Shown: positions 35,399 through 49,200 of the stretch, in pieces | Layout of the letters: every line of letters starts with the position of its first letter | How positions within the stretch are numbered: the stretch's first letter is position 1 | Origin: Henckelia pumila | Lineage: Eukaryota > Streptophyta > Magnoliopsida > Lamiales > Gesneriaceae | NCBI RefSeq assembly: GCF_033568475.1 | Contig: NC_133120.1 | Coordinates: forward strand, 82,250,151-82,314,150 | Direction: 5' to 3' | Length of the DNA: 64,000 bases | Program-made: the position numbers and the translations under genes | Notes under the pieces: model-generated | What the model saw: only the letters and a program-made list of their open reading frames with translations | What the model was told of the DNA's origin: nothing | Database searches by the model: none

Positions 35399-36543
35399 TC
35401 ACTCAAATTGGTAATGCTTGTCGACAGTTTCAGATACATCCCAAGTGCAACTCATTCCCTTGGGGAACACAACCAAGTCACCCGCGCCAATTTCAACCGC
35501 CTCATCAGATCCATCAGGATACACCTTCACCTTTCCCTTTAATAGGTAGCATGTCTCTTTTGAAGAGTATGTCCATGGAAATTTGCTAGGAGGGCATCCC
35601 CACCTTTATTCAAAGCAAACTAGCTCAGACCATGTGGTTGTGTGAGAAAACAAAAAGAGACATATTGACAAAGTAACTGAACAGAGTGCAAATTATTAAA
35701 ACAACAATCAAGCTGAATACAATTTATAGAACTCACAGTGATTAAAGATGATATCTGTAATGAAATGATAGAAACCATAAACGGAGATTTTGTTTTCAGA
35801 TCGCTGGTGCAATGATGGTTACAACTTACACAAGTTAGCATTCATTACCTGCTGATTTTGTATTCAAGTTTTGAAAATCTAGAGGAATCATTACAATGGA
35901 GGGATTTTGTTCTGATCGCTTAATTTCTTATTGAATCCAACAGAATGCAGTTCAAGTTTTTCCTTCTACTCCTTGACACCAAACATGTTCGATAGTATCT
36001 ATCTATCTGTTACCAACATGCAAAAGGGCAACTGGATAATCACATACGAAAAAATCAGATTAGGCCCCTACTAAAACTAAAGCCCCATTTTCCAGTCAAG
36101 TTTCAACTTTTCTTTTGATAGGAACACGCCAAGTTTCAATTTTGACACCAACCTCAACCCCTCAATGGCAAGAGTGCATGACTAACGAAAAAATGCAATC
36201 TCAGCTGGAGAAAATTCTTCAAATGAGAGCGTAAACACAATAGAGCAAGAGAGAGCGTTATTTACTTGGGCCAAGAGCGAACACCGAGGTCGGAAAGTTT
36301 AGATTCAGTGGGGTTGCTGACAATCTTGATTCCAGATTTCTCCGTCTCAGTTGTGGATGCGGCCATGATTTTGGCACCTCTACGATGGGGATTGAGAGCG
36401 ATTCGGCGGCGAGAAGTGAACCCTATCGATGCTCCGAATCTCCCACTCGGGCGTAAGCACACGGGGTTCTTGGTTAGGGTTTTAAAGCTGTGCAGATTAG
36501 GAAATGAAGGAGCTGAAGAACTTGTACCAACAAATGTTGCCAT
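35399..36543 (-). CDS. plastid-targeted cupin-domain protein (2 exons, 160 aa)
   Basis: Exon 1 is 36543-36266 and exon 2 is 35603-35399; the junction reads AA|G giving Lys, and the sum is 483 nt ending in TGA. The first ~60 residues are Ser/Arg-rich with few acids and end in RRGAKIMAAS, which fits a chloroplast transit peptide. The C-terminal part is a single small cupin (WGCPPSKFPWTYSSKETCYL, VKVYPDG, EIGAGDLVVFPKGMSC) of the RmlC-like Cupin_3 / ureidoglycine-aminohydrolase-related type. These small plant proteins have no established enzymatic role, and the classical cupin metal ligands are largely not evident. Its start lies ~730 bases from the 3' end of VPS52, on the same strand. Confidence 0.85.
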
Positions 36544-37274
36544 TTGGATGGGGCGGAGAAAATAATAAAATTACAAAATTATCGAAATAATTGTATTTGT
36601 GGCAGTCCCATACTCCCATCCTATAAAATATTATTATTGCATTTTTATTTTTTTTGAGAGTATATTATATATTTATCATCCACACACTTGTTATCGGTGG
36701 TAGAATCTTTTGTATGATTATATATTATTTGTCGTGAATTAAATTGTGTAGTTTTCAAAGAAGTATGTATCGATTTTATTGTTCATAATAATGCAAGTGT
36801 TTTTTAGAAGAAAAAAAATTATGATATGTATCAGATTATATATATTTTAGACTTGTTGATTTTATTTGAAAATTATTTTATTCCCTTCAACCTTCTTTCA
36901 GTTTTATTTTAGGTTTTATTTAGGGAATCAATAATAAATGATTTGTTAAACTACTTGACAGTTTTCAGAATAATGGCAAATAACATTCCCCTACAAGAAA
37001 CGACTTCGTGGGATTCCCACATGAATTAGTAAATGATTGATCGAAAGAAAACCATGTCTTAAACCAACTAGTACAATGAGAGCAAATATGTGTATTTTCA
37101 TTGAATCTAACTCGCAAGCAATTGTAGATAAATTTTGGCCGCAAACAAGTTTGTAACACAAAAAATGTTGGGCATTGTCCAGGTTATGTTCGCAGTAAGT
37201 ATAACCTAATAGCAACATCTTCAACTCGAGAAGTTTGGTAAAAATACGTATAATTGGAGGTGTCGGGAAAGCTA
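36544..37274. other. intergenic region between cupin gene and VPS52 3' end
   Basis: AT-rich with no credible frame. It must include the cupin 5' UTR and promoter and the VPS52 3' UTR, but I can place no specific element. Confidence 0.5.
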
Positions 37275-40200
37275 TTAAAAGGTCCTTGAGTACTTTCTAA
37301 TTTCATACATTATGGATGATATCGAAACCAAATCCTTGTTCAATGCAGACCCACCGCCAATTCTCTTTACGCAATCTGAAAGCCGGGTATAATAGAGCAG
37401 TAGTTGAGTCAATGCAGCTCTCAGAATTTCCATACCACATAAGAAGTTGCTGAACGAAGTAATCACATCATTGTGCATAAGCTCTATTGCAGCTTTCCAT
37501 CTACTCGCGAAGTCCTTCACAATAAGCTCCACCTCAGTCACAGTAATTGGGCGTTCTGAAGCAGAGCTTGGGTCCTCAGCTGCCAACCATAGCGACAGTA
37601 AAATAAGTTAATGTTAAACACTATTGGTGAAAACTTAAACAAACAAAATCAAATTTCGAAACATACAGGCCCTTGTCTTCACAAACTTGATTAGATCATT
37701 GAAGTGCTCCACCAGTACTTCCTCCTGCATCCAAAATCAGCCAAATTACACTATTTTTTAGATGAACCAAATCATTCAACCTTATGGACATCCAGCAGTC
37801 ATAATATAGCAGGTCAAAACTTTACAAACAAATACTTGAAGTGGTTAGTAAGCTTGTCAAAATATCGTGCCACATTTACCACAAAAATGGCTGTATTGTT
37901 CTTCAATAGCTCTTCAAAGTGCATTTGAATTTTCCCACCATCAGGACCAGCTTCCTGATGTATACGAGAAAAACTTGTTGAAAAATACATCTAACAGGTG
38001 AAGTGTATCTTACAACGCGTGCAGGAATAAATGCGTTTCAGCATGCAAAGCACTTGTGAACATAATAGCGGTGCACATATGGCGAAAGGAGCAATAGCAT
38101 TAGATGAACCAGGGTAATATAGACGGAGTATCCAACCCCTGGGTGTCACCCGCAAATGCAAGTATGTAAATAGATATGAGCACGGATTTGTGCATGTAGC
38201 CAGAAAATTTAATTCAACAAGACTTGTCAAATCGGGCTGGTGGGGCGGGCTAAGTTGCAACCCACCTCGACCCACCATTTGGCGGGATGGGGTGGGCTGG
38301 CCCGCCATTTTCCCAACCCACCCCATTTATTTGGTGGAGCGGGGCGGGCCTCGTCATTTCTTAGTTATATACTTGTGTTAAGACGGGTCGGGGCGGGGAT
38401 CATTTTGACAGCTCTAAATTCAACTCCCCTAGCTGAATAATATTCATTTGACACCATATCATACCTTTAGTACTGCAATTGTCATGTCATAGTTATTTAT
38501 GAGAAATACTGTCTGCAACTTTGGCCTCGTGAACAATTTGGCAAGCTTGACCAGCAAATCATCAATAGCCATTCGCAATCTTTCCAAGTTCAGTTCAAGC
38601 TGTAATATTTAGTAAACCCAAAACTTCGAATAATATTATTCCCATGCTGAAAAAAATAACGGAGGAAACTAAACTTTGGAGTATCCCTTTACCTGACCAT
38701 CTCCATAATCAACATTAAGCTGAACTAGTGAAGCTGTAAATTCGGCATAGCGTCTCATGACATAATGCGGATGTACATCATCCTCCCATAGATTCCGGAC
38801 AACTGCATTTCTTAGGCTGCTGAGGTGCATGTCAAATACCATCTTAAATCGAGGCCATAACGCAATGTTGACCTGCTCATAATGAGAACAGAATGCATTT
38901 ACGGTCATTGCCAATAAATTATTTCGATTTTTCCAGCAGAAACAATCACTTCTAGAATTACACCAGCTATGATAGACTCATAGACAGACACTACAAAATC
39001 ATGTCTTATCATGTGGGATACACATTCGACACCGTGTCATAGGACATTACACATGGCATGGCAAAGAAACTAAAAATAAAAGAAAAATGGGGACATGTAT
39101 AATCTATAAATATATATATATATAGTTTTTGTCATATTGGGAAAGTTCCCACCAAAAATAATATGTTATAGGACATATTTATCGGTATTAATGCATTTAC
39201 CTCCGCATTAAATATCTGAAAACAAATAAGAAATAAATACATAATTAAATGCAAGTCTTTGCAATTTCTTTTTTTATATTCAAATTTAAATTTGATGCCT
39301 CTTGAAAATAGAAACTACATTTAAGTGTTTGTATTGTTTATATAATTTCACTTAATTTCGGTTATGGTTTTGAGTTTTGTGTTGTTTTTATATATTTAGT
39401 TCTCACTACCATCTATCATATTAAATAAATACAAATTTTTTTATATAATATTAGTTTTCCAACTTTTAAAATGAGTGTCGTCGTGAATTTTGGCCTATTG
39501 ACAATCCATAAAAGGCTATTATTATTATGTATTTTAATTAAAACTTTAATATAAATAATTTTTAATATTTGCAAAATAATTACAATTTTTAATCAATATT
39601 TATTCATCTAATCTAATAAATGATAAATAATTTGACTTTTTAAAAAATATTTATTTATTGTTTAAAATTTTGATAGACAAAATAACATACGGATGGATTT
39701 TTAGATATCGTTTTTTATTCTTTTTATTAGTAACAGTTCCATTCAGCCAAGGGTCCGTTTGAAGTGGGTGATAAGATAAATAATATAGAGATAAGTAATA
39801 TTTTGTAATAAAAAATAAATAAGAAATGATAGTTAATATAAGATTTTATTTGATTGATAGATTATAGTTTGTTTGATTTGATTATATTTTATAAAAAAAT
39901 AGTAAATTACTATTTTATTCTTTTAATAATTAATAAAATATGAATAATATTATTTATGAAAGGTAATATAGTAATTTAAATTCAATGATTTGATTGATGT
40001 AAGATAAATAATTAATGATTTGATTGATGTGAGATAAATAATTGAAAGATGGATAAATAATATAGCAAAAAAAACGTGAGACTAGATAAAATTATTTATA
40101 CATAGATTAATAATACGTAACTTCAAACGGACACTTAACGTAGGAGATTGTTAGATTGTTATCCTCATTTGAGTGTTATCTCAAATGACATAAACGTGTT

Positions 40201-43200
40201 TGGTATAATAATATTTTGTAAAAATATTTAAATTTTAAATATATTCATTACATTATTATATCAATAATTTTAAACAATTATTCAAACTCTTATACTTACT
40301 ACTTCTAATAATTAATTACATAAACTAACACCTGTGCAACAGAGGTGAGCTCCTAGTACGCATATAGGGATACTTTTTTTCTCAGGGCTTAGAAAAAAAA
40401 AAAAAGAAATTTCTCAAAAACCAATTGTCTTACTTTTATTCTTTCAGATATAACCTTTTCTATTCAAATAATCACATGCCATTTCATGAGACTATAAAAT
40501 TGATGTATTTGATTTTATTTTTGGAAAGAGAAATGGGTTTGGAATGAAAACAAACCTTGCGAAATAACACAGTTAATTAGCCTATACTATGTTTGCTTAA
40601 TAATCACATATGTACTCTTATAACACAGTTATGATCATCACGCATTTAAAGATATGAGAACCAAGAAACATATGTGCGTAAGAAACCAACTATTAAATTG
40701 TCACAGAACTCAAGGCAAGCATCGGGAAACCATGTAGGGAGGGAGAAATTACAAATAGATCCACCATAAGGTTCACTCGGAAAAGTTAAGGATGCATACC
40801 TTATCCAAATATGAATCCAGGCATGGTATTCGTCGTCGAGACATTATAAGCTGAAAGGAAAATAAATTACCATTAAAAATAGAAATATTAAATCTTGAAA
40901 TCAATATTTAACTTAAGCAATTATTTAATGTCAGTGCATGCATGCAAGAGCAAATTTGGGAACTGTTCAGATGCAGACATCAAACTTTCACATCAGATAC
41001 TGGCATCGCAAGCCAGAGGTCATATCTGCAGATAGAAAACAACAATCTTAAACCACCAACAGCGAGTGTTAATGTTCGTTGATGGCAAGATAACATGCAG
41101 AATGAATCAAACAGGAAAAAAGTTTATATTCTATTTGATGCAGAAATAGTTGCCACAGATACAAAAATCAAACTCAGGCCCAAAAAAGTTCATATTCTTT
41201 TTGCAATCTAGCAGTTGTTTGGAGCCAAATAAAAAGGAACTCTGGATGGTGATAAAATATTTACATGTTGTTGAGAACATAACATCCAATTATTCATTAT
41301 CCAACCATGTTGTCAACACAGTTAATCATCTCATAGAAAGAAACACATCGGATATAATACAGGCTTTCAACATCGACTTGTCTTAATACTGAAACAATGA
41401 CCTTTACCTGCCACACCAGTTTATAAAATTGCACATCAGTACATGCAATGTTGAAAATTGGATTCTAGAAATATCAACAGGGGAGAGGGGAAAATTTGAA
41501 GAGACAGATTTACTCAAATAAGAAAATAAAATGGTTCTCTATGAAACATATGAAGACAGAAAGATCAGATTGTTTTGTGTCAGCATGTTACCTGGTGCTG
41601 GTATATAATGCGAATCATCAGCATCAAACCAATTGCATCAAAGCAATTTGAGAGAATTGCATTTAAATGTTCGTCAATTACTGAGAAGGGACCTGATAAT
41701 CCAAGCCGAGGTATTTCAGAAAAATCATCATTGTTAAAGCCAAATTAAACATTGGAAAGTTATTATAAAATTATGTATTCTGGTTGATAGTGTTATTTTG
41801 TCGAAGTATACTAAAGGCAATAGGTCCTAGGAGTTAACATCACACAAAGGTGTGACACGTACTCGCATACTACCAACAAGAATATTAAAACATTCTAGAC
41901 GATGGCAATTGTGCAAACTTAAATACAGTATACAGTTGCAAATACCTGCAAATATATCATAAAACATAGATTCTTCTCCAAAGAATTCATCGCAGAAAAG
42001 GTATCTGAATGATAAACAGGTATATATCATTATAAACGTTCATTGTTATACAATATAAAATAGGTACATCCTTCAGAAGAATATAGCAGCTATTATACAT
42101 TAGAAATATAACAAAAGTTGAAAGCGAAGGAATGAAAGAGTCTGGGACTCCAGACATACTCTGAAGCAGCAGTATCCATAAGTAGCTTGTGCAAGCTCCT
42201 GAATAGAACTTCATAAGGGTACCTTTTACCGCTGGCTTCAGCTATATGTGGAATCAAAGCAGACTCATCTATTTCCTGTCATCAAAAGAGAATAATAGAT
42301 CAGTCAAATATTCACTTCTGAGAACGAGCTGAGAGAGCATCGTATACTCCAAGGAATGTCAATCAGAATATTGATTACATGTAGACAGAGGCTGATTATA
42401 AATACAGGTGAAGGGATAAAGCACAAACTGCAGGTGATGACAAAATATGTTTCAACTCTTTGATTCAAACCAATACCAATCAGCATTTATCTTTTGCCAG
42501 TTTCATACATGCTCTCAGTTGATTCTCATCTCACAATATACTAAAGGTGAATACCTGTAGGAATATTGTGCAGAAGTTAAAATGCAAAAGGATAAACATA
42601 TAAACAAGGTACGGGCACATGGATGGGAAACAATCTTTTGCATGAGAGCTCTCACGTTTAATGACATCAGTACGACAGGACTTAAGATACAGCTTAGTAT
42701 TTAAATAAATCTTGCATCAAAAAAATATGCATCTCTCGTAAATCACATAAAGCCTTTCAAAACATGAATGCTCTTCAGACCAATTTAAATAAGTAATCAA
42801 AAGTCAAAAGATATCATACTGAAGACAGTAACATAATATATCATGCCAAAAACAAGCAGCTTGTCATAGTTTCGAGAAGAAAGAATCCGATAAAAACAGA
42901 CCTTAAGAACATTTATCCTTTCTCCCAAAGCAAAAACAGCCGACCGATTTTTTAATGGCTCTCTTCCTCGTGAGAAAAGACTGGTGCTTCTGGTGTCGAC
43001 ACCAATTAAATCACTTGATGATGCTATATCCAATTGCAACTTCTCTAACGCTTGAATATAAGCTCGGATTTTTGTACCAAGGACCTGAAAAACGGAAAAG
43101 GCGAACAACTCCATAAGAACCCGGCCGTTTAAAAGGAATAGGAGATTTGTCGATGCTGACCCATTCGGTACTATCCGAATGGGGATCCAACAGCTCAATT

Positions 43201-46200
43201 TTTTTGCACGCGAGATGAAGAGCTGCTGGATCTAGCACATGGGCAGTGCCCATGTGCTAGCATCGACCAAACCAGGAATAGGATACAAGAGTTCGTAAGC
43301 TACATTGGCTGTAGATGGGTGTTTACCATCAATACCAGCCTCATCGTAATATTGATAGGTGCAAAGCTACATTAGTTGCAAAGGGGTTCATAAAATATAT
43401 CATTTTGAATTATTTTCTCCTGCTGCTAACCTAAATTGACTACAGGTCATTCTCTCTATTGTTATGAATAAGGGATGGGTCAAGAATGACTCCTTATATG
43501 GTGACTTGTCAGAATAAGTGTACATAGAGCAACCTCTAGGACATGTTACTTACAGGAAAATATGGTGTGCAAACTTATTAAAGTTATTCATACTTTGCAA
43601 AAAATTCCACGTGCATGGTTTGACAAATTTTGTAAGGTTTTGCTTGGATTGATGGTTTTCAATTCCATGGTCTCAAATTCCTTGATTTATATTTAGATGG
43701 ATAACATTCAAGTGAATTTCAAATATAATCCATCTTTCCCCAAATCAAATATTTTTCACCATAAGCATATAGATCCCTCATCAGCTCATCCCTCCGCATA
43801 TGTTTGATATAGTTCACTTGTGACACTAATACTAGTCGATGTTGATGATATTATTTTGACTGATAGTTACATGACTTGTTACAAATAAGGCGGAAAATAT
43901 ACAAAACGACATTTTGTGTCGAGACATATTACCTAGATACTTTCTTATGATGGAGATAGCTCATAATAATTTGGTGTTGTCCAATCTTAAAGGAAGCATA
44001 AATTTGATCTTTTACAAGAACCAGATATTTTGGATGGAAGCCTAAGACATATGGATATTTACTCTGATTGTTGAGATGAATGTGGAGAAACATTTGCAGA
44101 CACGTCATAGTCTGTTGACTCATTGGAAAACTTATGTTTCTGACTGTAATCAAACCTGATATAAAAAATTTCTGTGGAAGTTCCAAGTCATTTTATGCAG
44201 AAGTCTAAAGGTTGTACATGAGAAGGCTGTCAGGAGAATAGTTTATATTAAAAATTTCCTAGAATAGACATGCAATATAAAAATAAATCGATAATGAACA
44301 TTTGAAACTCTATTGTTGTAACAAAAGAGCAAATAGAAAATCTATATCAGGTATTGTAATAACAATGGTAGATATCGGACATAGTAAGAAACAAAATTTG
44401 GTTTCAGGGTTTGGGCTGAGACAAAGATAAAACTATCTTGTGAAATGAGGTAGTTGCAGACCTTATTGACTTAGGTGAAGAATGTTCGGTTCCAACATCC
44501 ACTGTAACACTCAGACGGCTATCCACATTGCTATTAACTAATTACTCATGATGCTGTAAGGAACAAGAGAATCATCATCGTGTTTACATCTTTCTCAAAA
44601 CAGAATGTTGATATTTTCACAAAGGATTGGCAGTTGGCATATTCTATCATCTTATTCCAAGATGGGCATGATTAGTTTATATGCTCAAGCTCGAGGGAAA
44701 GTCCTAGATAACATTTTTATTATGTTATAAAAGATGTCTATTTGTATTGGGGGTTGTGGGCCTTATGTGTTAGATTTGTGTAAGCCTGATATTTTTTTTA
44801 TTTGCATCTTATATCTCTCATACATAAGAGAGAGCTAGGAACAATTTTTCATAATTCAATAACTCTTTTCCTTCTCATCAAACAACAAAAAGGAAGAATT
44901 GACATCATCCAATTTTGATATACATAGATGAGGATTGAAGCAGTCCGCGCAATAATATTTGTTAAATTATTACGGATGATTTACCTTATTCATTGTGTCA
45001 ATGTACGCAGCACGAACCTCAAGATACACCTCTTTCCCGTGCTCCTTTAGGAACAAAATCACATATCTACAAATATTTAAAAGTTATACAGGCTTCCACC
45101 AAGTTGGGAATAGATACCATATCGCTAAAAACCTATCAAGTGTTAGGTACATATTATTTTTAAAAAAAAAAAGTGTTAGGCACATATTTAAAATCTGAAG
45201 CTCGTTCAGGTGAGTGACAAAGTATTCCTCAACTGATGAATAACATTGCCGAAAATACACCATTAAGGTTAGAGGCTCTCTAAACAACTCTTTTAAACAG
45301 AAATCAACAGCCAGGATAAATGACCATTTTGCCTTGAATCACAGGAGTCACTAGTACATTTTTATTTTATTTATTTACAAACTATAAGTTCATGCCAAAA
45401 TAATTTAAATTATAAAAGACACGTGACAGCACCTACTCCAGCTCAGACTGCAAGAAATAATGAACAATAAAGACCTTGTATTCGTCAACTTTGCAGCTAT
45501 GCATACAAAAAATTGTTTGTTTTCCAGCATAAATCCTTAATCTGGGATCCAATCTTCCGAACAAAACAGTAAACGCATACAAAACACAAGCCAGATTTCT
45601 TTTCATGTCTGTAATAATTAATAATTATAATGCCAGATTCAACAAGAGTTAATCCACAATTCAAAATTAAGTTTTCAAACTTATCTTCAAAACAAAATAC
45701 ATAATTATTTCAAACAATAATCAAAATCTTCAATTTCATAAACCAATCCAATTTCACTTCTTTTTTATCCTTTTGAATTCCGAGGTCAATTAATTTAGTC
45801 TGCAATCACTAAATCCCAAAAATTAGCAACCTGAATTTTATGCATTACTCGCTACTCACTTACTCAGAATAACAGAGCACATCAGTTCAAATACCCATCT
45901 TTACTTGGGATATTTGTTCTCACGAATGCTTAAAGTTCCATAATGTGAGATCAGCAAAGATTAAGATGAACGCGATTGCAAGTAAATTTCGATCTCAAAT
46001 TCAGTGACTCAAAATAGTATCCATTAACATGGTCATCTAGAACCGACATGCTTCAAAAAATATTATATGGAGCTAATAAACAATAGCAATAACAACTGAA
46101 TGCCTCAAGAAGGGATTAGGAACTGTATCATTTCAAAAACTATGGGCCATTGTAGAGTTTCACTTCCAAAATAGCTTACTTGTATTTTAGAAGAACACCT

Positions 46201-49200
46201 TGTTGAAGGATCTGAACATTTGTCTTAGGCTTCCTTAATGCATTCAGTTTTTGTACCATGAAGTCAAAAACCTGATAGAACAGGCCAAAAAGACGAAACA
46301 GATGGATCAAGTTTTATATTTATGGAACTTCCAAAATGAAAATAGTCACATGACGGCAGGTCTAAACAACAACAAATTAACTACAATTGAGATCGGCTAC
46401 TTAGACTTCTTAAAATAAGTGAGAAAGAGAATCTAACATATCATAAAACTAACCAGTCAATCAAGCATAGCGAAGAACAATAGTCATTGGTGTTCTATAG
46501 ATCATTGTAGATGCATAATGTTTTAGGCTCAAATTTTTAAACAATCCTGATGTAATTAAGCATCAGCAAATCTGCTGCCCTCTACCATCTTCAAGCGTAT
46601 AGATGAGCACCCCATCAGTACCCATGAAATGTAATTTTGAGAAAGGACATAGTAAACTAAAACAACAATTATGTCATTTATTGAGATATTTGTTAACTAT
46701 GTGAAAATAAATATGAGAAAAATATCCTGCAATACATTCCAAACGTGAATAATAGTCAAATTCTACATACCTTAGAAACTGCTTTCTGACGAAGTTTTTC
46801 TAATTCAGGTTGAACATCACTCAGAGCTTTTGAAGTCTTCACCATGGTATCGATTTCAACAAACTTCAGCTTTTTACTAAGAATCTCAAGGGTTCTCATA
46901 TATTCCTCATTCACCTAAAGATATTAATTAACAAACTAGTGAATAAACCTTGAAAAATACACTGAAGTGCGTGCAGTCAAATCATTCAGTACAAGCTGAA
47001 AATGACCGCAATTTAATAAGAATCAAAACATAAAAATTGGCCTTGGGTAGGAAACTGATTAAATTATTGATCATGTAATCCACATTCAATTACTGTAGAT
47101 TGTATGACTGAAATTTCAGACAAAAAATAAAATCCCACAGGGTGAGCCAGGATATTGTAGACCTAAAGCCCTCATAAAAAAGACAGAAGCTACACCAATT
47201 ACATTCGAGGACATGAAGCTGTATACTCATAGATTGGGCTTTTGGGAAACAGATTACAGAGTCCTTTCTTCTAATGCACTAGCAGGAATGAATTCAATAT
47301 TTGCCGTCCAAATTAACAGAAACATCTTTATAGGCCCTTACATAGTACAAATCTCACAACCCCGGAGATAAAAATCCTGAAAGTGAGACTTCAAATTAAC
47401 AGACTACAATAATCTTCATTTGCGTTCTCCTTCAAACTTTCTTAACAAGATAAAGCCAGAAGTAATTATCTCATACTTGTAAAATGCTTAGAGTTTATGA
47501 CATTAACAAGATAAAGCCAGAAGTAATTATCTCATACTTGTAAAATGCTTAGAGTTTGTGACATCATGCATTAGATGGAAATGATGTCAAGCACCATTCA
47601 TCAAATAACATTGGCATTACCCAAGTAGATAGAACACCAATATTGTATTTCAAGACCATACATATAAAATAGTACATTGAATAATGTTTTAAAAAAATAT
47701 TTATGATGCAGTCATAGAGGCGCAGTTGACGTACAAACTCATACGTTACAATTACTTTTAAATAAAAACCAAAGTACCAAAAAGGAAGAGGGGGAGAACT
47801 TAACAAAAGTTTGAGGTACCTCTCCATCAACGATTATATCAATCATCCTTGGTGGGACAATGATGTCCTCAACAAATTTAGCTAATTTAGATTCTGCTGC
47901 CTGCCAGTTACATAATAAGAGCTTATATGATACCGGAAATACAGTGGAAATATAACAAAATGAAACATCTAAAAGGCTGTGAGAAGATTTTGGTCAGCAT
48001 TTTGCTGGAAACAATATTCCATCCGTGAAACTACCAATAACTTCAACATGAGTTGTATGCAAAAGCAAAAAAAAACAAGGATATATTGGAATCCAGGTTC
48101 TTCTGATTCTATCAATTTTATGAAATGTTCGCTTTTAAATTCTAAAAAAACCACGATGAACCACATTACCTTCCGATTTTTCAATTTGAGTCCCATATCC
48201 ATAGATCTTTCCTGAAGAATCTTTATATCTGAACTTATAGAACCTATCTCATCCTGGAAACAAATATAATAAAATCTGAGACCCTTCTGGTTCAACTTTT
48301 AGAGATAATTGCAGCAGCATCAATAATTATTCACCTGATTACCGTACATTTTATTCAAAATAACAACATTATAAAATAGCCATATAAAATTTTGCAGAAG
48401 AGAATCAGAATATCCCTCGTTTAGAAATCAAATGAACATTTTCACAATCCCACCATGTTAATTTGCAATAGTTCTCACCAACGCAATCACAAACCCATGC
48501 ATATTCAACCAAATAGATGTGGGACATCTGTTAAAGAATAAACATAATCATCACTTCATGGAATCTAGTGTTCCCGGTAACTATGTCATACTTAGCAAAA
48601 TGAGAAGCATCAGAGCCAATGTCTTTAACAGATACCTGGAATCCACTGAGTAAGATTTCCATCTGTGACAGAATGGTGTCACAATCATGAATTTGATCGT
48701 GCAGTGAGATTAAATTGTCACTTTCTTTAATGTAATCCTGGTCAGATGAAAAAAGCACAATAAGCAAGCTAAAATTAGTTTTCACTCACGAATACATATT
48801 AAAATACAATAAACAAGGCCATATTGAAGGTGGATTGGACAAATAGCTTCAGAACAGTGACGCCAACCATGAAAAATGTATCTTTTTCTTTTTTGAAATT
48901 TTGTCACGTCATAATCGAAATATGATACTCCTCTTTTGCTAAAATGAGTGTACTTCAAACTTTCGAGAATCAATTGAAGTTCCAGAAACTCGGGATGGAT
49001 AAATTAACTTCACAAGAAACATGTGAAGATGTGAAGCATCGATATCACGAGGTGTAACTATATATTTGAGGAACTAGTGTACTGAATCAAAAACCTCGAT
49101 AGAGTCCAGTTCAGTTTGGCGTAGATTATTCTCAACATCCCTGGTGTACTCCCGCAATTTCGTACCTTTGGAAAGTATCATAGCAACCACCTTCAAAACA

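Noticed and set aside
41300-41330. GTTGTCAACAC as a further copy of the micro-repeat in VPS52 intron 14
   Set aside because: Only an 11-base match without the central palindrome or outer arms; expected by chance in 64 kb.
43011-43253. Separate 80-residue gene on the minus strand
   Set aside because: Its 3' half is VPS52 exon 11 in another frame; the rest has no recognised domain. Kept only as a finding about the palindrome.
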